Below, in pieces: positions 1 through 5,204 of a stretch of DNA of 12,766 nt (the stretch's first letter is position 1; each line of letters begins with the position of its first letter). The translations under genes were made by a program, and so were the position numbers. Under the pieces are notes generated by a model. It had not been told where the DNA came from. It worked only from the letters and a program-made list of their open reading frames with translations, and made no database searches. This DNA is from Thermoanaerobaculia bacterium. GTDB lineage: Bacteria > Acidobacteriota > Thermoanaerobaculia > Multivoradales > UBA5704. The stretch is from assembly GCA_030150965.1 (NCBI GenBank), contig JASLEW010000977.1:1-12766 (forward strand), in the 5' to 3' direction.

Positions 1-115
1 ATGGTAGTCGCGCCGCAATCCGGCTTCCTGGCCAGGCGCGCCGACGCAAGCGTAGCAGGGACTACGGTGAGGAGGCGCAACGCCGCCAGGGAGCCGGAGG
101 GCAAGCGAATACCAT
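1..115. repeat. Long nested inverted repeat, possibly continuing left of the window
   Basis: Several pairs of complementary segments share one centre near position 58. They are 1-11 with 105-115 (10 of 11 pair; ATGGTA against TACCAT at the ends), 20-32 with 85-97 (12 of 13, the exception a G-U type pair), 38-42 with 74-78 (GCGCC/GGCGC), and 51-55 with 62-66 (CGTAG/CTACG around a 6-nt loop). Together they would fold into one long interrupted hairpin. I see no convincing coding frame here. It sits 22 nt downstream of the minus-strand peptide gene, so it could end or protect that transcript, or it could be a REP/MITE-like intergenic element. The outermost arm begins at base 1, so the true left boundary is unknown. 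There is no T-tract typical of an intrinsic terminator. Confidence 0.65.
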
Positions 116-136
116 ACGAACTGGCCGTGCGGGACA

Positions 137-310
137 CTAGGTGGTGGTGCGGCAGGCACCGCAGCTGCTGACGCCGCAGGTGCATTCGCCGCCGCTGTTG
201 TGGCTGATGCCTCCCTGGACGCGCTGGAGGTGGGGGTAGGCGAGGGTCTCGGCGATCATCTGGACCGACTCGCGAGCGAGGACGAGCTTCCTGCCGGACT
301 TCTTCAGCAT
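137..310 (-). CDS. Putative RiPP precursor peptide (class I lanthipeptide-type leader)
   Basis: A 57-residue peptide. Residues 3-34 (KKSGRKLVLARESVQ, then LQRVQGG) follow the pattern of class I lanthipeptide leaders: a basic start, a K-L-x-L-x-R-E-S/T block, a hydrophobic stretch, and a double Gly at 33-34. The remaining 23 residues hold four Cys (43, 45, 50, 53) and many Ser/Thr and end ECTCGVSSCGACRTTT, which suits thioether formation from dehydrated Ser/Thr. If this is right, the leader would be recognised by a modifying enzyme and removed after Gly-Gly during export. I chose the ATG at 310 because GGAG lies 9 nt upstream. An in-frame ATG at 352, with GGAGG 13 nt upstream, would add 14 residues (MIPDALEPYLETHV). 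No modification or peptidase gene is in the window, though the left flank is not visible. It is divergent from the MarR gene and shares its 150-nt regulatory region. A CxC-x4-CxxC metal-binding peptide is the alternative. Confidence 0.6.
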   Translation of the reverse strand: MLKKSGRKLVLARESVQMIAETLAYPHLQRVQGGISHNSGGECTCGVSSCGACRTTT

Positions 311-426
311 GACGTGGGTCTCCAGGTAGGGCTCGAGCGCGTCGGGAATCATCCCCGGGGCCCGCCCTCCTCTAGGGTCAGTGTGGGCGTGGCGCGAGGC
401 CGAGACAAGTGCCGCTGAAAGATGTC

Positions 427-462
427 TTGACAGAGGTTGTCATGACAGGTATTGTCGCGGAG
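427..462 (+). promoter_or_regulatory. Sigma70-type promoter for the MarR gene, probably leaderless
   Basis: The -35 element TTGACA (427-432) is a perfect consensus. A 17-nt spacer leads to the -10 element TATTGT (450-455). The predicted transcription start, about 7 nt after the -10, falls on 461-462. Position 462 is the G of the GTG start codon of the MarR gene, so the message would have essentially no 5' leader. This agrees with the lack of a Shine-Dalgarno sequence there. Confidence 0.65.
428..457. promoter_or_regulatory. Tandem palindromic operator, probable MarR autoregulation site
   Basis: Two 15-bp palindromes abut: TGACAGAGGTTGTCA (428-442, perfect 5-bp arms around 5 nt) and TGACAGGTATTGTCG (443-457, same design with one end base changed). 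Their junction forms the perfect palindrome TGTCATGACA (438-447). The pair covers the -35, spacer and -10 of the MarR promoter, so a dimeric repressor bound here would block RNA polymerase. MarR proteins commonly bind palindromes of this size in their own promoters. The site lies between the MarR gene and the divergent peptide gene and could influence both. Confidence 0.7.
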
Positions 463-1031
463 TGAGACGCGCGGCGGCAGGCTCGGAGCAGGGCGCAGAG
501 GCTGAGATCACGGCGACTTCCCAGGTGGGCATCCGCAGGATCTGCCTGGCGCTGGCGCGGGACCTGCGCACGGCGCTGGACCGCGATCTCGCGCCGTTCG
601 GGCTGCGGGCGCAGCAGGCGGCGATGCTGCTGCGGTGCTGCCGGCGGCCGGGGTCGAACCCCAGCCACCTGGCGGCGGCCGTGGGCACCGACACGGCGGG
701 CGCCACCGGACTGATCGATCAGCTCGCCGGGCGGGGGCTGGTGGTGCGGCGGCCGGACCCGGCGGACCGGCGGGCGGTCCTGGTGGAGCCGACGGCGGCC
801 GGCCGGTCGCTCGTGCCGCGGCTGCGCGAGGTGTTCCAGGCGGTCAACGAGCAGATGCTGGACGGGTTCTCGGAGCGCGAGACCGCCACCCTGGAGGCGC
901 TTCTCCTGCGGCTCCGCCAGAACGTGCAGGAGCGCCTGGCGGAAACCGCGGACATCGAGCTCCCCTCCCGGCGCCCGCGGCGGCGGCTCCCCCGTGCCGC
1001 GCGCGACGGCTCCGGCGGGCTCCCGCATTGA
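462..1031 (+). CDS. MarR-family transcriptional regulator
   Basis: A 189-residue winged-helix repressor. The HTH runs from about residue 66 (NPSHLAAAVGTDTAGATGLI), with a recognition helix ending in LIDQLAGRGLV, followed by the wing motif DPADRRAVLVEPTAAG (from residue 99), which is diagnostic of MarR. Flanking helices (residues 22-60 and about 115-160) would form the dimer interface and ligand pocket. The C-terminal 25 residues are Arg/Pro-rich and beyond the family core. I chose GTG 462 because it coincides with the predicted transcription start; the open frame reaches back to 381, but that would run translation through the operator. GTG 525 is also possible and lacks an SD. The regulator probably represses itself and the Met-rich gene 23 nt downstream, and perhaps the divergent peptide gene. 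The ligand cannot be told from the sequence. Confidence 0.85.
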   Translation: MRRAAAGSEQGAEAEITATSQVGIRRICLALARDLRTALDRDLAPFGLRAQQAAMLLRCCRRPGSNPSHLAAAVGTDTAGATGLIDQLAGRGLVVRRPDPADRRAVLVEPTAAGRSLVPRLREVFQAVNEQMLDGFSERETATLEALLLRLRQNVQERLAETADIELPSRRPRRRLPRAARDGSGGLPH

Positions 1032-1054
1032 TGATCGATCAGGAGGCCAGAGCA

Positions 1055-1939
1055 ATGAGCCGGAATGTCGTCCGCAAGCCGTCCATCACCCTGCCGATCC
1101 TGCTGATCGCCGCCGGGTTCGCCGCCGCCGCCGCGCTGCATGGCGGTGCGCCACCCCTGGCCGCGAGCGGCGCCCCCGCCGGGCAGAGCGGCGGCCCGAT
1201 GCCGCACATGCCCGGCATGGCCGGGATGCCCGGGATGCCCGGGATGGCGGGGACGCCCGCGATGCCCGAGAGGGTGCCGGGCCCCGACGCCGCCCCGCCG
1301 CAGGGCCCGCCCGAGGGTATGGAGGCCCCCGGCATGGGCGGAGCCACTGCTGCCGGAAACGGCATGGATCACGAGCACATGGGGATGGGGCCGCACATGC
1401 GGTGGACCTCCTCCCGGCCGCGCAGCGCCGCCGACGAGCGGCGGGCGGAGGCGATCGTCGAGGCGCTGCGCGGCGCGATCGCCAGGTACAGCGACTATCA
1501 CGCCGCCATCGCCGATCACTTCATCGAGTTCATGCCCAATATCCGCCAGCCGATGTATCACTTCACCAACTATCGGTACGCCCGGGAGGCGCATTCGCGT
1601 TTCGATCCGGCCCGCCCCACGTCGCTGCTCTACAAGCCCACGGCGGACGGGTTCCAGCTGATCGGCGCCATGTACACCGCGCCCCAGGGCTTCGACGAGA
1701 GCCAGCTCGACGCGCGGGTTCCCCTCTCGGTCGCCGCGTGGCATCAGCACGTCAACGTCTGCCTGCCGCCCAGGGCCGACGAGGCCCAGGCCGATTGGAC
1801 GCGGTTCGGCTTCCACGGCGCCATCGCCACCGCGGCCGAGTGCCAGGCGAGCGGCGGCGAGTTCCATCCGGTCATCTTCGGCTGGATGGTCCACGTCTAT
1901 CCTTTCGAGAAGGACCCGGCCAGGATCTGGGCCCACTGA
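1055..1939 (+). CDS. Secreted Met/His-rich protein of unknown function, possible metal binding
   Basis: 294 residues, with GGAGG 8 nt before the ATG. The N-terminus (basic residues, then a hydrophobic stretch at about 11-27) looks like a Sec signal peptide, so the protein is probably periplasmic. Residues about 48-115 form a low-complexity Met-Pro-Gly region made of 9-nt repeats, ending in a dense Met/His cluster (MDHEHMGMGPHM, residues 104-115). The rest (about 120-294) looks like a folded domain with likely conserved motifs: WHQHVNVC (His230, His232, Cys236), Cys263, GGEFHPVIFGWMVHVYPF (His271, His280). Met, His and Cys together are typical ligands of copper-handling periplasmic proteins, but that is inference; I do not recognise a named family. 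It follows the MarR gene by 23 nt and is probably co-transcribed and controlled by it. Confidence 0.75.
   Translation: MSRNVVRKPSITLPILLIAAGFAAAAALHGGAPPLAASGAPAGQSGGPMPHMPGMAGMPGMPGMAGTPAMPERVPGPDAAPPQGPPEGMEAPGMGGATAAGNGMDHEHMGMGPHMRWTSSRPRSAADERRAEAIVEALRGAIARYSDYHAAIADHFIEFMPNIRQPMYHFTNYRYAREAHSRFDPARPTSLLYKPTADGFQLIGAMYTAPQGFDESQLDARVPLSVAAWHQHVNVCLPPRADEAQADWTRFGFHGAIATAAECQASGGEFHPVIFGWMVHVYPFEKDPARIWAH
1208..1267 (+). repeat. 9-nt tandem repeat coding for Met-Pro/Ala-Gly units
   Basis: Units of nine bases of the form ATG-CCC/GCC-GGN repeat in frame from 1208: MPG, MAG, MPG, MPG, MAG, then the diverged TPA and MP. Copy number can change by slippage in steps of three residues without breaking the frame. 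The array lies in the low-complexity part of the secreted Met-rich protein. Confidence 0.8.
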
Positions 1940-1954
1940 TTGCTGATCGGTCTT

Positions 1955-1963
1955 TGGTAGGAT
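1955..1963 (+). promoter_or_regulatory. Possible extended -10 promoter for the toxin-antitoxin pair
   Basis: TGGTAGGAT resembles an extended -10 (TG-N-TAGGAT) in the 82-nt gap before the antitoxin. No -35 match lies at the right distance (1935-1940 reads ACTGAT). The call is tentative; read-through from the MarR operon is the alternative. Confidence 0.25.
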
Positions 1964-2021
1964 GACGAAGGTGGACGGGAGACCTCCAGCGCGGGGCCCG
2001 CATCAGGCTGAAGGGGACGCG

Positions 2022-2351
2022 ATGGCCTTGCCGCCCGAGCTGTCCCAGCTCTTCTGGGACCTCGATGCCAAGCGGCTGCGGTGGGATCAGGACCAGCACC
2101 TGATCATCGGCCGCGTCCTGACATCCGGCTCATGGCAGCTGGTTCAATGGTTGCGCCGGCGGTTGGGAGACCCGGCGCTGCGTGACTGGATCGAGCGCCG
2201 CCAGGGACGCGGCCTCTCCCCTCAGCAGCTCCGCTTCTGGGAGCTCATCCTCGGCCTCGGGCATCGGGAGGTCGATGCCTGGCTGCGCAGCGCCCAGCGC
2301 AGCGTCTGGGACCAGCGAAACCGGTCATGGCCGTCCACCCCGAGATCCTAG
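2022..2351 (+). CDS. DUF6922-type putative antitoxin
   Basis: A 109-residue, all-helical protein. It begins ALPPELSQLFWDLD and carries the pattern seen in DUF6922 proteins: LFWD-x-D near the start, IIGRVLTSGSW, then WLRRRLGDPALRDWI, and LSPQQLRFWELILGL near the end. Such proteins are commonly encoded directly upstream of AbiEii-like nucleotidyltransferases, which is the arrangement here: the last 25 nt overlap the start of the toxin gene. I chose ATG 2022 because AAGGGG lies 5 nt upstream; an earlier in-frame start at 1962 would add 20 Pro/Arg-rich residues unlike the family. By analogy with type IV pairs it would counter or regulate the toxin, but that is inferred. The overlap implies translational coupling and a fixed ratio of the two proteins. 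Confidence 0.8.
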   Translation: MALPPELSQLFWDLDAKRLRWDQDQHLIIGRVLTSGSWQLVQWLRRRLGDPALRDWIERRQGRGLSPQQLRFWELILGLGHREVDAWLRSAQRSVWDQRNRSWPSTPRS

Positions 2352-2959
2352 GCGCCCGGCAGTTTCGCAGCCTGATCCGCTTCGGTCCGAAGGTCGCCGA
2401 GCTGGGGTTCTATCTGGGGGGCGGCACTGCGGTCGCCCTTCACCTCGGCCACCGCCGCTCCATCGACTTCGATTGGTTCCGGCAAGAGCCGATCCCTGAC
2501 CCGCTTCGCCTTGCCGAAGGCCTTCGGGCCGACGGCGCGCCATTCATCACCACCTGGACCGCAAGAGGCACGCTCTACGGCACCGCAGGAGGGATTCGGA
2601 CGAGCTTCTTCGAGTACCGGTACAAGCTGCTGGCTCCCTTCACGCAATGGCCGGAGGCCGGCTGCCAGCTCGCGGCTCTGGCGGACCTTGCCTGTATGAA
2701 GCTCTCGGCGATCACCCAGCGTGGGTCCCGAAAGGACTTCGTCGATCTGTACGCTCTTGTCACCACAGGACATCCGCTCGTTTCGATGCTGGCAGGATAT
2801 CAAGATAAATACGGCATCACCGAGATCGGGCATCTCCTCTACGCCCTGTCGTTCTTCGATGACGCCGATGCCGAGCGGATGCCCCGGATGATCTGGAAGG
2901 TGCGCTGGCCGGAGATCAAGAGATCGATCCAGCGCTGGGTTCGAGAGGCCAGCGGCTGA
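2327..2959 (+). CDS. AbiEii-type nucleotidyltransferase (putative toxin)
   Basis: A 210-residue protein of the minimal nucleotidyltransferase fold. The signature is near the N-terminus: GFYLGGGTAVALHLGHR (residues 27-43) followed by SIDFDWF, whose Asp47 and Asp49 would bind the catalytic metal. The downstream motif SRKDFVDLYAL (134-144) matches the conserved R-x-KD-x-x-D-L segment of AbiEii proteins. Characterised relatives (AbiEii, MenT) are toxins that transfer nucleotides, in some cases onto tRNA; the substrate here is unknown. The length and all visible motifs look intact, so the gene is probably functional. It overlaps the antitoxin gene by 25 nt and has no clear SD, so translation is probably coupled. 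GC content is visibly lower than in neighbouring genes, for example around 2790-2820, consistent with acquisition by transfer. Confidence 0.87.
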   Translation: MAVHPEILGARQFRSLIRFGPKVAELGFYLGGGTAVALHLGHRRSIDFDWFRQEPIPDPLRLAEGLRADGAPFITTWTARGTLYGTAGGIRTSFFEYRYKLLAPFTQWPEAGCQLAALADLACMKLSAITQRGSRKDFVDLYALVTTGHPLVSMLAGYQDKYGITEIGHLLYALSFFDDADAERMPRMIWKVRWPEIKRSIQRWVREASG

Positions 2960-2978
2960 CCGGCGGCCGGTTTCTCTT
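2959..2978 (+). terminator. Possible intrinsic terminator after the toxin gene
   Basis: A 5-bp stem ACCGG/CCGGT (2959-2963 and 2967-2971) with a CGG loop is followed by the pyrimidine tract TTTCTCTT (2971-2978). It overlaps the last base of the toxin stop codon. The stem is short, so termination strength is uncertain. Confidence 0.4.
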
Positions 2979-3006
2979 CCATGACGGGAGGTGGGGAAGG
3001 GACTCC

Positions 3007-3153
3007 ATGAGGATTCTCTGGCGTTGGCTGGTGCTGGGATGCGTCGCCGGGCTGGTGGGCCGGACTGGCGGCGTGGCGCCCAAGCCCGCTGCCTCGCGCC
3101 GGTCTGCCCGCGAGGTGCGGCGTAGCGCCGGGCGGCGCCTCGTGCTAACTTGA
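3007..3153 (+). CDS. Small hypothetical ORF, 48 residues
   Basis: A 48-codon frame begins at ATG 3007 with AAGGG about 6 nt upstream and ends at TGA 3151-3153. The product starts MRILWRWLVLGCVAGLVG, a short hydrophobic stretch with a possible but non-standard lipobox (VLGC), and continues as a very basic tail with eleven Arg, ending RRLVLT. It could be a small membrane peptide. It may equally be a leader for the hydrolase gene that begins 42 nt later, or chance in a GC-rich gap. I do not recognise it. Confidence 0.33.
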   Translation: MRILWRWLVLGCVAGLVGRTGGVAPKPAASRRSAREVRRSAGRRLVLT

Positions 3154-3195
3154 GCTTCGGAGGCCCGTGCGCGGGCCGCTCGCGAGGGTGGTCGC

Positions 3196-4425
3196 ATGAG
3201 ATCCCGGCAGCTGCAGGTCCCCGGAAAGCGACGGCGGCGGCGAGCGCCTCGGCTGCTCTGGCCGGCGCTCGGGCTGGCGCTGGTGGGAGCGGCGGCGGTG
3301 CTGGCCGGCTGGCTGCGCGACGAGGACGAGGGGGAGGACAATCTCCTGGCCGGGGAGAGGCCTCCGGCCGGCTCCCACGATCCTGACGCTCCTGACGCTC
3401 CTGACGCTCCGGATTCCACGACGGCCGCCCCGGCCGCGCGGCGACGCGGCGCCGGCAGGAAGGCCGCGGGCGCGGACTCCGACACCGATTTCGATACCGA
3501 CTCCGGTACCGGGTCCGACGCCGACGCCGACCCCGACGCCCACGCCGATGGCGAGCCCGCCCTGGCCGGCTCCTCTCCGCCGCTCGCCGCGGTCTGGATC
3601 GCCGGCCCGGAGGGCAACCTCTACGTGCGGGACAGCGGCGCCGCCGGCCACGACGAGCGGACCGCCGCCGGCGCGCTGCCCGTCCTCTTCGTGCACGGCC
3701 TGGCCGGCAACGGCGGCCAGTGGGCGCTCCAGCTCGATCACTTGGGGCGCTGCCGCCGCGCGCTGGCGCTCGACCTGCGCGGGCACGGCGACTCGGATGC
3801 CGCAGAGCCGCTCGGCGCCGCCAGAGTGGACGGCCCGGACAGCCCCGAGGGCAATCCCTACGGCGTCGCGGCGCTGGCCGGGGACGTGGCGGCGGTGGCC
3901 GACGCCTTCGCCCTGCGCCGCTTCGTGCTGGTCGGGCACAGCCTCGGAGCGGCGGTGGCGATCGCCTATGCCGCCGCCCACCCGGGGCGGGTCGCCGGGC
4001 TGGTGCTGGCCGATCCCAACGGCGATCAGACGCGCATCCCGCGCTCGCAGATGGCGGGGTTCCTCACGGCGCTGCGGGCCGACCCCCTGCGCGAGCTGGA
4101 GACCTACTTCCGGCAGCTGGTGGTCGGCGGCGACCGCGAGGTCGCGCGCTGGGTGCTGGAGGACCTGCGGCTGACCGCCGAGGGCGCCGTCGCCGCCGCG
4201 GTCGAGGGCGCCCTGGAGTTCTCGCCGCTGCCGGCGCTGGCGCGCTACCCGGGGCCGCGCCTGGCGGTCATCAGCTCGATGAACAACCTCCCCTTCAGCC
4301 TCCACCGGCTGCTGCCGGAGCTGCCGGTCGAGCTGCTGCGCGGCACCGGGCACTGGCTGATGATGGACCGCCCGGACCTCTTCAACCGCCTCCTCGACGG
4401 CTTCCTGGAGCAGGTCGAGGGCTGA
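3196..4425 (+). CDS. Membrane-anchored alpha/beta hydrolase
   Basis: 409 residues; GAGG lies 8 nt before the ATG. A basic N-terminus (KRRRRRAPR) and one hydrophobic segment (about 20-40) form a type II anchor, placing the enzyme in the periplasm. Residues about 41-130 are a disordered, acidic linker with PDA and DxD repeats. The hydrolase fold follows: VLFVHGLAGNGGQW (oxyanion-hole region), LDLRGHGDSDAA, the nucleophile elbow GHSLG (Ser249), LVLADPNGDQ, and the C-terminal His386 in GTGHWLMMDRPDLFNRLL. The strand that normally ends in the catalytic acid reads LAVISSMNNLP (356-366) and has no Asp or Glu. Asp273, after the preceding strand, may serve instead. The family covers esterases, lipases, epoxide hydrolases and others; the substrate is unknown. 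No operon partner is evident. Confidence 0.85.
   Translation: MRSRQLQVPGKRRRRRAPRLLWPALGLALVGAAAVLAGWLRDEDEGEDNLLAGERPPAGSHDPDAPDAPDAPDSTTAAPAARRRGAGRKAAGADSDTDFDTDSGTGSDADADPDAHADGEPALAGSSPPLAAVWIAGPEGNLYVRDSGAAGHDERTAAGALPVLFVHGLAGNGGQWALQLDHLGRCRRALALDLRGHGDSDAAEPLGAARVDGPDSPEGNPYGVAALAGDVAAVADAFALRRFVLVGHSLGAAVAIAYAAAHPGRVAGLVLADPNGDQTRIPRSQMAGFLTALRADPLRELETYFRQLVVGGDREVARWVLEDLRLTAEGAVAAAVEGALEFSPLPALARYPGPRLAVISSMNNLPFSLHRLLPELPVELLRGTGHWLMMDRPDLFNRLLDGFLEQVEG
3381..3407 (+). repeat. Three exact 9-nt tandem copies (TCCTGACGC) in the hydrolase linker
   Basis: TCCTGACGC occurs at 3381-3389, 3390-3398 and 3399-3407, encoding the repeated PDA of the linker. About 75 nt further on (3481-3549) a looser GAC/GCC-based repeat encodes an Asp-x-Asp run (DSDTDFDTDS then DADADPDAHADG). 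Both arrays are in frame and look like slippage products that lengthen the linker. Confidence 0.8.
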
Positions 4426-4442
4426 GGATCCCCCCGTCCACC

Positions 4443-4498
4443 GGGCGAAGCCCACGCGCGTCAGGCTCTTCCAGGACAGATCCTCGCGGGGCTTCGCC
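4443..4498. repeat. Inverted repeat between the hydrolase and sigma-factor genes
   Basis: GGCGAAGCCC (4444-4453) is exactly complementary to GGGCTTCGCC (4489-4498) across a 35-nt gap, starting 18 nt after the hydrolase stop. Each arm is also a small hairpin by itself (GGGC-GAA-GCCC at 4443-4453). There is no T-tract, so it is not a classical intrinsic terminator; it could still end or stabilise the hydrolase transcript. The rest of the 215-nt gap (4499-4640) shows no recognisable promoter apart from the strong SD of the sigma-factor gene. Confidence 0.5.
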
Positions 4499-4640
4499 GC
4501 CCGCCGCCTCTCCATGTTGCGGGGCACGTCCAGACGCCGCCCCGCCGCCCCCGGCCGCAGTAGAGTGGTAACAATCCTGCGGCTGGGGCGTGTTGATGAT
4601 GGACGGTGACAAGGACGAGGACGGAAGGAGGGACGCTCGC

Positions 4641-5204
4641 GTGCAAGCCGCAGCCTATAAGGAGACCTCCCAGGACCCGGGAAGCCAGCCCATCCCGGCC
4701 CTGGAGGCGATCTTCGCCAAGCATCACGGGGCGGTCTTCCGCGCCGCCTACCGCATCACCGGCAACGCCATGGATGCCGAGGACGTGTTGCAGACCGTGT
4801 TCACCCGCCTGCTGCGGCGCGACGGCGACCTGGATCTGTCCCAGTCGGCCGGCAGCTACCTGCACCGCGCGGCGGTCAACGCCGCGCTCGACCTGCTGCG
4901 CTCGCGGCGCCGGGGCCGGGCGGTGGCCCTGGCCGAGGTCGAGCAGGACCTGATCGACGACGCCCGGCCCGGCCCCGAGCGGCAGAGCCGCAACCGCGAG
5001 CTCTCCCGGCGCCTGCGCGCGGCCATGGCACGGCTGTCGCCGCGGCAGGCCGAGATCTTCGCCCTGCGCTACCTGGAAGGGCTGGGCAACCTCGAAATCT
5101 CCCATCTGCTCGGCAGCTCGCAGACCGCGATTGCCGTCATTCTGCACCGCGCGCGGCACCGGCTCCAGCGGGAGCTGCAATCGCTGCAAGGAGAGATGTC
5201 ATGA
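4641..5204 (+). CDS. ECF-type RNA polymerase sigma factor (sigma-24/RpoE-like)
   Basis: 187 residues from GTG 4641. I chose this start because GGAAGGAGG ends 9 nt upstream; earlier in-frame starts at 4590-4599 have only weak ribosome-binding sites and would add a charged tail. Region 2 (about 22-90) shows EAIFAKHHGAVFRAAYRITG, the -10-recognition helix DAEDVLQTVFTRLLRR and SYLHRAAVNAALDLLRSRRR. Region 4 (about 120-180) has LSPRQAEIFALRYLEGLGN and the HTH ISHLLGSSQTAIAVILHRARHRLQ. The length is normal for the family. The stop overlaps the next start (ATGA), pairing it with the zinc-finger/FecR protein that is probably its membrane anti-sigma factor. It would direct polymerase to stress- or envelope-signal promoters, probably including its own operon, though I could not identify a convincing -35/-10 for it. 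Confidence 0.92.
   Translation: MQAAAYKETSQDPGSQPIPALEAIFAKHHGAVFRAAYRITGNAMDAEDVLQTVFTRLLRRDGDLDLSQSAGSYLHRAAVNAALDLLRSRRRGRAVALAEVEQDLIDDARPGPERQSRNRELSRRLRAAMARLSPRQAEIFALRYLEGLGNLEISHLLGSSQTAIAVILHRARHRLQRELQSLQGEMS

Noticed and set aside
200..418. Plus-strand frame opposite the small peptide gene
   Set aside because: It has no good ribosome-binding site or motif, while the minus strand has a clear leader-core layout with an SD.
381..461. Upstream extension of the MarR reading frame starting near 381
   Set aside because: It would translate through the -35, -10 and operator palindromes, and the added residues do not resemble any MarR N-terminus.
719..1936. Minus-strand open frame of about 400 codons opposite the MarR and Met-rich genes
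   Set aside because: It has the composition typical of antisense reading of GC-rich coding DNA and crosses two genes with good motifs and ribosome-binding sites.
3481..3549. CRISPR or other repeat-spacer array
   Set aside because: The repeats are 6-9 nt, contiguous and in frame with the hydrolase gene, so they are coding microsatellite-like repeats, not repeat-spacer units. No CRISPR array is present in the window.
3145..4527. Minus-strand frame of 460 codons opposite the hydrolase gene
   Set aside because: The hydrolase motifs on the plus strand are unmistakable; the antisense translation has no domain and its Gly-Val repeats simply mirror the Asp-rich linker.
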